A DNA stretch of 64,000 bases from Oceanicoccus sp. KOV_DT_Chl (GTDB taxonomy: Bacteria > Pseudomonadota > Gammaproteobacteria > Pseudomonadales > Dasaniaceae). Every line of letters begins with the position of its first letter. The stretch's first letter is position 1. Position numbers and translations under genes: made by a program. Below are positions 9,480-18,675 of the stretch, piece after piece. The DNA lies in the NCBI RefSeq assembly GCF_900120175.1, contig NZ_FQLF01000005.1, positions 374,501-438,500 on the forward strand, given 5' to 3'. Under the pieces are notes generated by a model. The model saw only the letters and a list, made by a program, of their open reading frames with translations, was not told the DNA's origin and made no database searches.

Positions 9480-10502
9480 TTATTCGCCAACCATTGCTAA
9501 TTGCGCAGGCTTATTTACATTACCTGCGGCAGTAAAATCTGTGCTGTTAATAATGCGAATGATTTTTTCACTGTAATTCGGGTCTGTCGCGTAACCCGCC
9601 GCTTCTAATGACTGGATATACTGCTCAGAATTTTCCGCCTGCAACGCCTGCTGATAGCGCGGGCTTTGACTAATAAATTCTGCATAGTCATTGAAACTCT
9701 GCTCGGGTGATGAGTAAGCGCGAAATGCTGCGATCTCTTTTACCGCCACACCATTCTTAATTTCCAGTGTAGGCACAGTAACAGTACTACCCTGCCAACG
9801 TTGATCCGCTTTAATATTGAAAAAATTAAAACTGGTTTTCTCGCCCAACCCAGTAACCTTTTTACCCCAACCGGTTTCCAGTGCCGCTTGCGCCAATAAA
9901 AACTCAGGTTCTACGCCTAATTTTTTCGCCGCTTTTTCGGCCATCGGATACAGGTATTCAATGAATTTTTCGCTGCTGCCATCGAACAGCATTGGCTTGC
10001 TGGCATTCTTAGCCAGCTGTTGATTTGTTTCTTGCGCTTCAGCTTTGGCGGTAGTTAAACCCACCACATCGGCTTTAGCAGTATGGCGATTAGCCAAATA
10101 CTGATTTAACCCGGCACTCTTTAACGATTTATCACTCTCACCGAATCGTCCTTTTAACTGTCGTACCATTACCTCAGCAATACCCAAACCTCGTCCCTGC
10201 GATAAAGACAGTGCCATTTGATCGTCAAACATTTCCTGATACATATCGCCTTCGTGGCTGGACAAATAATTACCTTCCGCAAATACTTCATTAGCCGAAC
10301 GCATACTTTTCATCATCATCCGCGTCATCATTGACTCGAACTGTTTGGCAACTTGCTCTAATGCCTGATTTTTATTTTCTCTCCCCAAATCACGAATCGC
10401 ATTCAGGCTGGATAAATCAGTATAGGAATCGCTAGCCTGTGCGCCATAGTTGGCGGCTGCACTAGTAGCGTAAGTCGATACCTGGCTGGATGAATTCATC
10501 AT
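9480..10502 (-). CDS. flgJ: Flagellar rod-assembly protein / peptidoglycan hydrolase FlgJ
   Basis: This 340-residue protein has two domains. The N-terminal ~130 residues form the rod-capping domain (QFESMMTRMMMKSMRSANEV). The C-terminal ~160 residues are a glucosaminidase-type domain with AQAALETGWGKKV carrying the likely catalytic Glu, and SFNFFNIKADQRWQG. FlgJ locally cuts peptidoglycan so the rod can cross the periplasm. The dual-domain form is normal in gammaproteobacteria. The first two codons are both ATG (10502 and 10499), so the exact start is open by one residue. The gene lies 14 bases after flgI. Confidence 0.95.
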   Translation of the reverse strand: MMNSSSQVSTYATSAAANYGAQASDSYTDLSSLNAIRDLGRENKNQALEQVAKQFESMMTRMMMKSMRSANEVFAEGNYLSSHEGDMYQEMFDDQMALSLSQGRGLGIAEVMVRQLKGRFGESDKSLKSAGLNQYLANRHTAKADVVGLTTAKAEAQETNQQLAKNASKPMLFDGSSEKFIEYLYPMAEKAAKKLGVEPEFLLAQAALETGWGKKVTGLGEKTSFNFFNIKADQRWQGSTVTVPTLEIKNGVAVKEIAAFRAYSSPEQSFNDYAEFISQSPRYQQALQAENSEQYIQSLEAAGYATDPNYSEKIIRIINSTDFTAAGNVNKPAQLAMVGE

Positions 10503-10516
10503 TCGGTTGCTATCCG

Positions 10517-11653
10517 TTAAATAACTATCAGTTCGGCTTGTAAAGCACCGGCTTGTTTCAGCGCTTCCAGAATGGCCATCAAATCACCTGGTGCCGCGCC
10601 CACTTCATTCACTGCACGTACCAATTCATCCAGCGTGGTGGTTTCCTCCAAGGCAAACATACGGCTGTTTTCTTCGGTGACACTGACATCCGACTGCGGT
10701 ACCACAACCGTACGACCGCCAGCCAATGCATTGGGCTGACTAACCTGACTGCTATTCGTAATCGTCACGGTCAAACTACCGTGGGTAACCGCGCCGGAAC
10801 GCACCCGTACATGCTCACCCACAACAATGGTGCCGGTTCGCGAGTTAATCACTACTCGCGCTGGCGCTTTACCGGGATCCACATGCACATTTTCCAATAG
10901 TGATACAAATGCTACGCGTTGGTTGGCATCGCGCGGGGCAGTTACATGGATAGATGTGGCATCCGATGCTCTTGCTACATCGGGACCTAATAACTCATTA
11001 ATACTTTCGGCAACACGACGGGCGGTAGTGAAGTCGGAACGATTTAGATTCAACGTTAAATGCGAACCCGCAGAGAAACTATTCGCAATCGCCCGCTCTA
11101 CAATGGCACCATTGGGAATACGCCCGGCACTGGGGATATTTACTGTGACGCTTGAACCGTCTGCACCATCGGCACCAAAACCACCGACAATCAATTCACC
11201 CTGGGCAATGGCATAAACTTGCCCGTCAGCGCCCTTAAGTGGCGACATTAACAAGCTGCCACCGCGCAAGCTTTTTGAGTTGCCGATTGAAGACACCTGC
11301 ACATCAATATTTTGACCGGGCTTGGAAAAAGCAGGTAATACCGCATGAATAGTAACCGCAGCGACATTTTTCAATTGAAACGACTGCCCTTCTGGTAGCG
11401 CTATACCTAATTGTTGCAACATTGAACGAAACGCTTGCGTAGTAAAAGGCGTTTGTGTTGTCTGATCACCCGTGCCATCCAGACCCACCACTAAACCGTA
11501 ACCAATTAAGGGGTTATCACGCACTCCTGCAATAGACGCCAAATCCTTCAAGCGATCGGCCTGAGCAGAATACATAGTGGTCCAAAACGCCATTAATACC
11601 ATCAAGGCTTTGGCAATTAGATGATTCTTTTTTCGAAGACTTGTTAACAACAT
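10517..11653 (-). CDS. flgI: Flagellar P-ring protein FlgI
   Basis: FlgI forms the periplasmic P-ring around the distal rod in the peptidoglycan layer. The mature part matches the family: [33 protein letters not shown], the repeated [16 protein letters not shown] region, and the end [19 protein letters not shown] signal peptide (hydrophobic [21 protein letters not shown]) precedes it. The open frame extends to 11704, but ATG 11653 (MLLTSLRKK) is preferred: it has an AAAGAGA ribosome site a few bases upstream and places the signal peptide sensibly. From this start the protein is 378 residues. It lies 14 bases before flgJ and about 61 bases after flgH, as in other flg operons. Confidence 0.95.
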   Translation of the reverse strand: MLLTSLRKKNHLIAKALMVLMAFWTTMYSAQADRLKDLASIAGVRDNPLIGYGLVVGLDGTGDQTTQTPFTTQAFRSMLQQLGIALPEGQSFQLKNVAAVTIHAVLPAFSKPGQNIDVQVSSIGNSKSLRGGSLLMSPLKGADGQVYAIAQGELIVGGFGADGADGSSVTVNIPSAGRIPNGAIVERAIANSFSAGSHLTLNLNRSDFTTARRVAESINELLGPDVARASDATSIHVTAPRDANQRVAFVSLLENVHVDPGKAPARVVINSRTGTIVVGEHVRVRSGAVTHGSLTVTITNSSQVSQPNALAGGRTVVVPQSDVSVTEENSRMFALEETTTLDELVRAVNEVGAAPGDLMAILEALKQAGALQAELIVI

Positions 11654-11714
11654 AATATTTCTCTTTACTTCGTAGGCTTCAATGACGTTGCTTAAAACAC
11701 GCAATCAAGCTGAA

Positions 11715-12404
11715 TTAAAACGGCCAGTATTCACTATTAAAGAATCGCGATGCCCAACCCTGCTTATTGGAATCAGCCAACTCACCGGTACCGCTATAGG
11801 TTATTCTGGCATCCGCTAAACGGGTAGACAAAATCGTATTGTCAGGCTGAATATCTTCCGGTCTCACCAGCCCAGAGATGCGAATAAACTCTTCACCACG
11901 ATTCAAGGTCATCCATTTCTCACCGCGCACCATCATCAAACCGTTAGGCAATATCTCGGCAACCGTCACAGCGATACTACCGTTCAAGCTATTACTCTGG
12001 TCGCTTGCAGCTTCGCCGGTAAGCTCACGATCCTGTTCCACCGCTGTCGCCAGGTTGTAATTACCCATACTGGGTGTCACTCCCATTATCGTGCCAGCAT
12101 CTATAGAGATCGAATTTTCCTTGGTGATTTCGGTATCCGCTGTTTTGCTAGACTGAGTGCGCTCACTTAAAATTACCGAAATCACATCGCCAACTCTGGT
12201 AGCTCGACGATCTTCAAACAACGACACAGAAAAACCAGGACGATAGATACCGCCAAGATTAGGCGACGGGATTTCCGTTGACGCAGGAATGACTGGTGCA
12301 TAACGTGGATCATCGGGTACTGGCTGGGGACCAATGGTGCAACCCTGTAATAACATCAAGACTGCTGCCACTTTCACGAAACCGTTTTGCTTGCCTATAT
12401 TCAT
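11715..12404 (-). CDS. flgH: Flagellar L-ring lipoprotein FlgH
   Basis: This 229-residue protein begins with a lipoprotein signal peptide ending in the lipobox LLQGC (Cys about residue 22). The mature part has family landmarks RPGFSVSLFEDRRATRVGDV, ISVILSERTQSSKTADTEI, LNGSIAVTVAEILPNGLMMV and RGEKWMTLNRGEEFIRISG, with VRPEDIQPDNTILSTRLADA near the end. It forms the L-ring in the outer membrane, the bushing around the rod. It starts 20 bases after the flgG stop. Length and motifs are normal. Confidence 0.95.
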   Translation of the reverse strand: MNIGKQNGFVKVAAVLMLLQGCTIGPQPVPDDPRYAPVIPASTEIPSPNLGGIYRPGFSVSLFEDRRATRVGDVISVILSERTQSSKTADTEITKENSISIDAGTIMGVTPSMGNYNLATAVEQDRELTGEAASDQSNSLNGSIAVTVAEILPNGLMMVRGEKWMTLNRGEEFIRISGLVRPEDIQPDNTILSTRLADARITYSGTGELADSNKQGWASRFFNSEYWPF

Positions 12405-12424
12405 AGTCAGTAACCTAATTCGGT

Positions 12425-13210
12425 TTATAAATTCTGCGAAATGTATTGCAGCATTTGATCGGCGGTAGAAATGACTTTTGAATTCATTTCATAGGTACGC
12501 TGAGTAGTGATCATGCTAACCAACTCTTCCACTACGTCGACATTGGAATTTTCCAGCGAGCCCTGCTCAATACTCCCTAAACCTTGATTACCTGGCTGGC
12601 CTTGCTGTGGCGTACCACTGGCAGCAGTTTCGGTGTACATGTTGGAACCAATCGCCTGCAAACCGGTGGGATTAACAAAATTAGTTACCGTTAATTGCCC
12701 TAAGTTTTGCGCTGCCGGGCTATTGGCTACGGTCGCCTCAACAATACCGTCAGAACTGATAGAGATGCTTTGTGCGTCTTCAGGGACAGTAATTGCTGGT
12801 TGCAACACCATACCTCTTGCAGTTACCACCTGACCGTCTGCATTAATCTGGAATTGTCCATTACGGGTATAAGCCGAACTGCCATCGGGTAACAGGATTT
12901 CAAAAAAGCCGCGACCAACGATGGCTAAATCCAACGGCTTTTCAGTAATCTCAACGCTACCGGGAGAAAATTCTTTCTGGGTACCGATTACCCGCACACC
13001 CGTACCTACCTGCAAACCAGAAGGCAGCTGGGTATTCTGTGACGATTGCGCACCTGGTTGACGACGGATTTGATACAGCAGATCTTCAAACACCACACTG
13101 TCGCGCTTGTAACCTACCGTCGCCGCATTGGCCAGATTGTTAGAAATCGTAGCCAAGCGCGTATCCTGAGCGCTTAAACCGGTCTTACTGATCCATAATG
13201 ATTGATTCAT
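12425..13210 (-). CDS. flgG: Flagellar distal rod protein FlgG
   Basis: This 261-residue protein has the axial rod signature: SLWISKTGLSAQDTRLATIS, then NNLANAATVGYKRDSVVFED. The mid-region EKPLDLAIVGRGFFEILLPD is diagnostic of FlgG/FlgF, as is the C-terminal LENSNVDVVEELVSMITTQR followed by TYEMNSKVISTADQML. FlgG builds the distal rod from the MS-ring region to the hook. Length matches the usual 260 residues. It starts 39 bases after the flgF stop in the same orientation. The gene is intact, in contrast to the frameshifted flgF before it. Confidence 0.96.
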   Translation of the reverse strand: MNQSLWISKTGLSAQDTRLATISNNLANAATVGYKRDSVVFEDLLYQIRRQPGAQSSQNTQLPSGLQVGTGVRVIGTQKEFSPGSVEITEKPLDLAIVGRGFFEILLPDGSSAYTRNGQFQINADGQVVTARGMVLQPAITVPEDAQSISISSDGIVEATVANSPAAQNLGQLTVTNFVNPTGLQAIGSNMYTETAASGTPQQGQPGNQGLGSIEQGSLENSNVDVVEELVSMITTQRTYEMNSKVISTADQMLQYISQNL

Positions 13211-13249
13211 AAATACCTCTGACTTGTTTCAAGTCTGTTCTAACGATAA

Positions 13250-13992
13250 TTAGTTGCTGCGCAAAATTTGTGTAGCGGCGCTGGAATTGTCCTCAATGAC
13301 TTTCATCAATTTCACATTGACTTCAAATTGACGCGCCAGGGCCATGATCGTGGTGAGCTCATCAACCGGATTGGTGTTGCTGTTTTCCAAAAAACCGGAC
13401 TGTAAACGAATACTGGCATCCGGCACTTGTTCTTCGCCGTCTTTGCGACGTACCAAACCATCCACACCCTTCACCAGGTCCTGATAATCAGGTTTCACCA
13501 ACTTAATCCGGTCCACTGTAGACAGCACATCCGCCGGCTGGCCTGAAGGCTGAATAGTGATCGTGCCATCAGCTCCCAGCGTCACTTTGTCTGAAGGAGG
13601 CAACGCAATCGGGCCACCATTACCCAATACCGGCAAGTTGTTGCCGGTCAGCAACTGGCCACTGGGTCCAGTTTTAAATCCCCGGCACGAGTAAATGCCT
13701 CGCTACCATCTGGGGCCAATACTGCTATCCAACCATCGCCTTCGACGGCCAAGTCCAAATCCCGGCCCGTCTGGTTTAACGAGCCACGGTTGTAATCGGT
13801 ACCAGGTGTTTCGGTCATGCTATAAGCACGGGTACTGTAACCATCACCGTAATAGACGCCCATTGCCCTAGCCTGGGCAAAATCAGCCTGAAAACCGGTG
13901 GTATTGGCATTAGCAAGGTTATTAGCGTGAATCGCCTGATTGGCCATAATCTGCTGGCCCGCGGTCATCGCTACATAAATCGCTTTATCCAT
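13250..13992 (-). pseudogene. flgF: Flagellar proximal rod protein FlgF, single-base frameshift
   Basis: Two frames together make a complete FlgF. The N-terminal half starts at ATG 13992 (MDKAIYVAMTAGQQIMANQA), has a GGAG ribosome site just upstream, and runs to AFTRAGDLKLDP. The C-terminal half continues as SGQLLTGNNLPVLGNGGPIA and ends with LENSNTNPVDELTTIMALAR. They meet at a run of three C on the coding strand (13664-13666); one added C would restore D-P-S-G-Q. FlgF is a rod protein needed for flagellar assembly, so a true null would be expected to cost motility. All other flg genes here are intact and many other genes show similar homopolymer breaks, so an assembly error is the likelier cause. 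It is the first gene of the flgFGHIJKL transcript. Confidence 0.9.
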
Positions 13993-14113
13993 TCTGTTCT
14001 CCACTCATTCGAGCTTGTTGCTAGTAACCATCCGGCAAGCATGGGAAAAGCCTTGCCGCTTTTAGCACTATATCGGCCTATTTGAACCCAAAAAGCGCTG
14101 TTACAAGGTAATC

Positions 14114-14129
14114 AGCAAGAAGGATGCCA
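14114..14129 (-). promoter_or_regulatory. Sigma-54-type promoter upstream of flgF
   Basis: On the minus strand the 16-mer TGGCATCCTTCTTGCT matches the RpoN consensus TGGCAc(g)-N4-TTGCw, with the -24 GG and -12 GC at the correct spacing. It lies about 120 bases upstream of flgF. In Pseudomonas aeruginosa the flgFGHIJKL transcript is known to be RpoN dependent, so function and position agree. The two bases after TGGCA deviate (TC instead of CG). Confidence 0.75.
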
Positions 14130-14246
14130 ACGTGAAGAAAGTGGGCTAGCAGGGAGCTGACAAATTACCATTCGTTTAACTAATGACACAGACCGCGTTG
14201 CTTGCGCTATAAAGCAAATCCTTTAATTGCTACTCAGGCTAACTCT

Positions 14247-15101
14247 ATGAAAGTAACTGGTGCTGTATTTGATGAACCCGCTATTGCCAGTGAGGTGGAC
14301 GGCGTTGCGCGCGAGCGCTTTACTGCAGACGTCTGTAAAAAGATAGATGACCATAACTACCTGATTGATGGACAAGCGGTTGATTTTCCGGTGGTGGTCG
14401 CTGAGGCCTCCATGCTAATGAATGCTTTTTTAGTCGATGCCAAAGTCGCTCAGTCAATGATCGCTGATAGCGGCTTTCAAGTGGTGGAATTGTTCCCGGG
14501 CAAGGCCATCCTGCAATTGCTCTTTGTCGATTACCGCAAGAATGATCTGGGGGACTATAACGAAGGCGCGATTATTTTTCCGGTGCTGACTCCCGGCCAG
14601 AAAAAGCCTTTTCCCTTCTTCGGCACACTCAAACAAATGGGAGCAGGAACCTTGGGTAACTTTGTCTACCGGATGCCCGTCGATCAGGAATATACCACCC
14701 ATGCGGGCCGTTATATTTGGGGCTTTCCCAAATGGGTATCACGTGTGGATATTGAGTTTGAAGCGAAACGCGCAACAGGCCGCTTTATCGATGAAGGCGA
14801 GCTGGTCTATGCACTCGCAGCTAAAGCCGGTGGCACTGGTGCCTCCAAAGAGATGCGGGCACCATCGCTGGCGATTCGCGAAGGTAAAGCCTGGAAAACC
14901 TACGGCAGCAACTCCGGCAGCGGGGTTACTTTTTCTCTCGGTGGCGAGATGCCGGAAATTGGAGAAACGCACCCTTTGGCAAAAGAACTGCGCGCACTGG
15001 GATTACCCAAAAAGCCATTATTTAGTATTTCCATCGCCCAGACGGCAATGCGTTTTGAAGGGCCAGAGTCGGCAGCGATCGGCCAACCCTTTAGCAAATA
15101 A
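14247..15101 (+). CDS. Acetoacetate decarboxylase-like protein
   Basis: The protein fits the acetoacetate decarboxylase superfamily (PF06314) in length (284 residues from ATG 14247) and motif. GRYIWGFPKWVSRVDIEFEA corresponds to the segment holding the Schiff-base lysine of the clostridial enzyme (GxxxxGFPKK); the first Lys is present, while the second, which tunes its pKa, appears to be Trp. It may therefore be a family member with a different reaction on a beta-keto acid or related substrate. A longer frame starts at TTG 14202, but ATG 14247 follows an AGG-type site. The SDR and alpha/beta-hydrolase genes lie just downstream on the other strand, suggesting ketone or ring-cleavage metabolism. 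Confidence 0.75.
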   Translation: MKVTGAVFDEPAIASEVDGVARERFTADVCKKIDDHNYLIDGQAVDFPVVVAEASMLMNAFLVDAKVAQSMIADSGFQVVELFPGKAILQLLFVDYRKNDLGDYNEGAIIFPVLTPGQKKPFPFFGTLKQMGAGTLGNFVYRMPVDQEYTTHAGRYIWGFPKWVSRVDIEFEAKRATGRFIDEGELVYALAAKAGGTGASKEMRAPSLAIREGKAWKTYGSNSGSGVTFSLGGEMPEIGETHPLAKELRALGLPKKPLFSISIAQTAMRFEGPESAAIGQPFSK

Positions 15102-15202
15102 TAATCAGACGTTTATCTATGCAGCTGCATTTAAATGGCTGCCTCTAAAGAAGAGTGACGATAGACAGTCTTCTCAGTGCTGAAACGTTAACGGTGCTTT
15201 CC

Positions 15203-15241
15203 GACTCTTTATGTACCTTATAGAAGCGCGCATAAAGAGTC
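15203..15241. terminator. Stem-loop between convergent ADC-like and SDR genes
   Basis: GACTCTTTATG (15203-15213) pairs perfectly with CATAAAGAGTC (15231-15241) across a 17-base loop, between two convergent genes. There is no clear U-tract, so it may be a weak or bidirectional terminator. Confidence 0.4.
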
Positions 15242-15284
15242 AGCTAAGCTGCTTCAGCGCCAGACAGGGATACTGCACCAGCAA

Positions 15285-16073
15285 TTAATGGGGCATATGT
15301 TCGCCACCATTCACATCCAACTGCGCACCGGTAATCGCACAGGCATAATCCGATGCCAAAAAGATAACCGCTTTAGCGCAGTCAGCGTCATCGGGAATTT
15401 TGCCTAGCGGAATATTTTTCTCCACATCGGCAATCATCGCCTGCTTATCGGCGCCAGTATGTTTAGCCATCATATCGAAATAGCCTTCTACCGGAGGGCC
15501 CCACATCCAGCCCATATAAGTGGAGTTAACGCGGATATTATACTGACCCAATTCCGTAGCTAAATGTGCTGTGGCACTACTTAAGGCGGCCTTGGAGGCA
15601 CCATAGCCGCCTTGTGTCGCCAAAGGCTGTCGCGTCACCATGGTATTCACCATAACAATGGCACCCCCACCCTGTTCTTTCATTTGCGGGATGGCTTCCA
15701 ATGTTAAATTCATGGTGCCAAATAAATTGACATCCAATGCCGCTCGCCAACCATCCAGATTGGCTCTTTCAATGGGCTCAAAACTACCCGGGTTATAGGC
15801 GCTATTAATTAACGCATCGACGCGACCATATTTGGCAACTGCCTGCGACACCAGATTTTTACACTGCTCGCGATCACTAATATCAGTGGGAACCTTTATC
15901 AGTTCAGTATTCAAACCCAATGCGGCAACCGCCTTTTCAGCATCGTCCAACTTTGACGCGGTGCGTGCCGCCACCACTAATTTGGCGCCTTGAGCGGCAG
16001 CTTGTACCGCCAACTCAATACCCAGCCCCGGTCCAATACCGGACACAATAACCACTTTATCTTGTAGCAACAT
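15285..16073 (-). CDS. Short-chain dehydrogenase/reductase (SDR)
   Basis: This 262-residue protein is a classical SDR, which oxidises or reduces a hydroxyl/keto substrate with NAD(P)H. The cofactor loop SGIGPGLGIELAVQAAAQGA sits at residues ~11-30, and VVAART follows the second strand. The active site Tyr-Lys is in QGGYGASKAALSSAT, and the C-terminal half has VRVNSTY-type strand residues (NIRVNSTYMG). The substrate cannot be told. A GAGG ribosome site lies just upstream of the ATG. The alpha/beta hydrolase gene upstream on the same strand is about 100 bases away, so the two may be one operon. Confidence 0.88.
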   Translation of the reverse strand: MLLQDKVVIVSGIGPGLGIELAVQAAAQGAKLVVAARTASKLDDAEKAVAALGLNTELIKVPTDISDREQCKNLVSQAVAKYGRVDALINSAYNPGSFEPIERANLDGWRAALDVNLFGTMNLTLEAIPQMKEQGGGAIVMVNTMVTRQPLATQGGYGASKAALSSATAHLATELGQYNIRVNSTYMGWMWGPPVEGYFDMMAKHTGADKQAMIADVEKNIPLGKIPDDADCAKAVIFLASDYACAITGAQLDVNGGEHMPH

Positions 16074-16175
16074 AACTGAACCTCTTATTAATGTATTACG
16101 CTGTTTTTTCTTATACGCCCAAATTACTCAACCTGCCCAGGGTTAACCACACCTAAAAAGGCTAGGCTTGATAAT

Positions 16176-17039
16176 CTACTGGGGTTCCGACAATAAAAAA
16201 GCACTTACCACCCTTTCAAATGACTGCTTGCATTCAATCATTGCCCAGTGGCCACAATCAGGAAATATATGTAGCTCACAATTAGGGATTATTCTCATCG
16301 GCAACAACGCAATATCCATCGGGCTGACGCGATCATCCCGGCCCCACACGATGAGGGTCGGCGCCTGGATAGCGGCCAAATAAGCATAGGACTCTATACC
16401 CGCAGGCGATCGCCGAAAAGAGGCAATTTCGCCTATCGCTTCACGGGAGTATATTTTACGGGTGGTCGCCAACGTCATCGGATCCGTCGCTTGCTGATAA
16501 CGCTGATCAATTAGCGCATCTGTAACCAATGCCTGATCATAGACCATTGAACGCAGCCACTGCTCTATCCGCTCGCGGGTAGGATCTTCTGCAAAGGCCG
16601 TTAATAAATTTAAACCTTCACCTGGAAACGCTGAAAAAATATTCAAGCCAACACCACCGATACTCACTAAACGATGCACTTTTTCCGGAAAGCGTGCCGC
16701 AATATGCGAAGCGACAATGCCTCCCAATGAATTTCCGATGATATGGGCACGCTCAATCGATAATTTTTCCAGCACTGCCATCACCTGCTTGATACAAGCT
16801 TCAATCGGCGGTCCTTCCAGTGGGTCACTTTCTCCATAGCCGGGAAAATCAACTATCAAACAGCGAAAATGACGAGCAAAGAAATCCAGATTGCCCTGAT
16901 AATTTGCCCAACCAGTGACACCTGGGCCGGAGCCGTGTAACAACAGTAGCACTGGGCCAGCCCCTGCATCGTAGTAGCGCACACGGCCGTGCTCCAGGTT
17001 CAAATATTGACTGCTAGTTTCACTACTCACATTACGCAT
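16176..17039 (-). CDS. Alpha/beta hydrolase, meta-cleavage product hydrolase-like
   Basis: The fold motifs are clear: LLLLHGSGPGVTGWANYQGN (oxyanion HGxGPG), the nucleophile elbow IIGNSLGGIVASH with Ser, WGRDDRVSP for the acidic residue and DCGHWAMIE for the His. HGSGPG and GNSLGG are typical of MhpC/BphD/HsaD-type hydrolases, which cleave C-C bonds of ring-fission products. The start at 17081 gives 301 residues, but ATG 17039 (MRNVSSETSS) has an AAGGA ribosome site and is preferred (287 residues). With the neighbouring SDR and decarboxylase-like genes it suggests degradation of an aromatic or steroid-type compound, although no dioxygenase is in the window. Confidence 0.8.
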   Translation of the reverse strand: MRNVSSETSSQYLNLEHGRVRYYDAGAGPVLLLLHGSGPGVTGWANYQGNLDFFARHFRCLIVDFPGYGESDPLEGPPIEACIKQVMAVLEKLSIERAHIIGNSLGGIVASHIAARFPEKVHRLVSIGGVGLNIFSAFPGEGLNLLTAFAEDPTRERIEQWLRSMVYDQALVTDALIDQRYQQATDPMTLATTRKIYSREAIGEIASFRRSPAGIESYAYLAAIQAPTLIVWGRDDRVSPMDIALLPMRIIPNCELHIFPDCGHWAMIECKQSFERVVSAFLLSEPQ

Positions 17040-17273
17040 AAGAAATTCCTTATAGAAAAACGCGGTTAACATTTTGTGCATGGGCTTTAATCTACTTCAA
17101 CAGTGATTAAAGCTCAGGCAAATAAGACATCCGCCTCATTAGTCCGCTAATCTTACAAGTAAAAAACATTAAAGAATAAGCACAACATTGATAATTAATC
17201 CGCCGTTAATGTCGTCATTACAGCGCTATGCTATAAAATTGCCCAGTATGCTGTAGAACTTTTCGGCTAAGCC

Positions 17274-17322
17274 AGCATCTAGCATCTAGCATCTAGCATC
17301 TAGCATCTAGCATCTAGCATCT
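17274..17322. repeat. Seven-copy tandem heptamer repeat upstream of the RND pump
   Basis: The heptamer AGCATCT is repeated seven times without interruption. It lies in the untranslated region about 40 bases before the start of the membrane-fusion-protein gene and is not in a reading frame. The unit length is not a multiple of three. Such tandem repeats change copy number easily and could tune promoter or ribosome-site spacing. Confidence 0.9.
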
Positions 17323-17361
17323 AAGAAAGTTAAACCCTCTCCACTAGCAAAGGAAACAAAA

Positions 17362-18675
17362 GTGCCCGCCCATTACGGACAAGCTTTACGCCCTATTTTG
17401 ATTATTGTGATTGCGAGCTTAATCGCCTTTGGCTTTTATCTCAGCCGTCCCGCTCCTAAACACGCTGAGATAAACATCCAACCCTTATTAGTCAATGCTG
17501 CCAAAACAGTAAAACAGGATATCCGTATCTCAGTCCGGGCACAGGGTGCGGTGACGCCGCGCACACAAACTACGTTAGTGGCTGAAGTGTCCGGACGAGT
17601 GATTAAAGTTAGTGAAGCATTTAAAAGCGGCGGTTTTTTTAATGAAGGCGATATGTTGCTACGTATCGATCAACGCGACTACAAGGCCGATTTAAAACGG
17701 GCTGAAGCCGCTGTTGCTAGCGCCCGTTCAAATCTCGCCTCAGAACAAGGGATTGCCGAAGTCGCCTATCAGGACTGGATGAAATATAAAAGCTCCGTTA
17801 AACGCAGCCAGGCAGCAACTGATTTGGCATTGCGTAAACCGCAGCTGGAAGATGCAGAAGCGAAACTGGCTTCGGCATTAGCCGATTTAGATACTGCCAG
17901 AGACCAACTTGACCGCACGACTATCCGTGCGCCGTACACCGGTTTAATAAAAAGCAAAATGGTTGATATTGGTCAATACATCAATGTCGGCACTACAGTT
18001 GCAGAAACATTTGCTATCGATGTCGCGGAATTACGACTGGCTCTACCGGAAAGTAAATTAAACTATTTAGAGCTGCCATCGATTTCTGATCCAGAAAACA
18101 CCTTACAACCCAAGGTAGATTTAACTGCAGACATTGGCGGTAGTCGCCACCACTGGCAGGGTAACATTGTGCGCACCGAAGGTATTTTTGATGAACGCAG
18201 CCGGGTGTTATTTGCCGTTGCTGAAATAGAAGACCCCTATGGTTTACAACAACCAAGAGCACAAGCACTGCGCATCGGCACCTTTGTTGACGTCAACATC
18301 GAAGGCCGAGTGATCAATGATTTAATCGCACTGCCTCGACACATTTTACGTGCAGGTAACCAACTATGGGTGATTGATCAACAGCAGCGCCTGCAAAATC
18401 GTCAAGTGAGCGTGCTGCGCACCGAAGGATCAAATATTTATATTACTAGCGGTCTGGATGAAGGCGAGTTGGTTTGCCTTTCAACAATTAGTGCCGCAGT
18501 GCCCGGGACTCAGGTTCGTATTGCTGAAACCACTCCTACTGACCACCAACCCAGCATTCCTCCAATTCCTGAAGACGTTCCTGCCAATCAGGAGAACGGT
18601 TTAGAAATAGCGCCAGCACCAGATCAAGCTCAACCTTTAGATCCTAAAACAGCACATAAGGATCAAGCAGCATGA
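17362..18675 (+). CDS. RND efflux periplasmic adaptor (membrane fusion protein)
   Basis: This 437-residue protein has an N-terminal membrane anchor (LRPILIIVIASLIAFGFYLS). After it come a lipoyl-like region (VTPRTQTTLVAEVSGRVIKV), a coiled-coil hairpin (RAEAAVASARSNLASEQG, then DAEAKLASALADLDTARDQL), a beta-barrel region (TIRAPYTGLIKSKMVDIGQY) and a Pro/Gln-rich tail. It would connect the inner-membrane pump to an outer-membrane channel. No TolC-like gene is nearby. The start is GTG, preceded by AAAGGAAA. Its stop overlaps the pump gene start (ATGA), so the two are translationally coupled. Confidence 0.9.
   Translation: MPAHYGQALRPILIIVIASLIAFGFYLSRPAPKHAEINIQPLLVNAAKTVKQDIRISVRAQGAVTPRTQTTLVAEVSGRVIKVSEAFKSGGFFNEGDMLLRIDQRDYKADLKRAEAAVASARSNLASEQGIAEVAYQDWMKYKSSVKRSQAATDLALRKPQLEDAEAKLASALADLDTARDQLDRTTIRAPYTGLIKSKMVDIGQYINVGTTVAETFAIDVAELRLALPESKLNYLELPSISDPENTLQPKVDLTADIGGSRHHWQGNIVRTEGIFDERSRVLFAVAEIEDPYGLQQPRAQALRIGTFVDVNIEGRVINDLIALPRHILRAGNQLWVIDQQQRLQNRQVSVLRTEGSNIYITSGLDEGELVCLSTISAAVPGTQVRIAETTPTDHQPSIPPIPEDVPANQENGLEIAPAPDQAQPLDPKTAHKDQAA

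Noticed and set aside
10827-11216. 129-residue plus-strand frame within flgI
   Set aside because: Antisense shadow of a conserved flagellar gene.
14454-14702. Minus-strand frame in the ADC-like gene
   Set aside because: Shadow frame; the plus-strand gene is conserved and full length.
14662-15183. 173-residue plus-strand frame inside the ADC-like gene
   Set aside because: It is a shifted shadow of the decarboxylase-like gene and shows no family motifs.
17274-17322. Tandem repeats read as a CRISPR array
   Set aside because: Units are 7 bases with no spacers and there are no cas genes.
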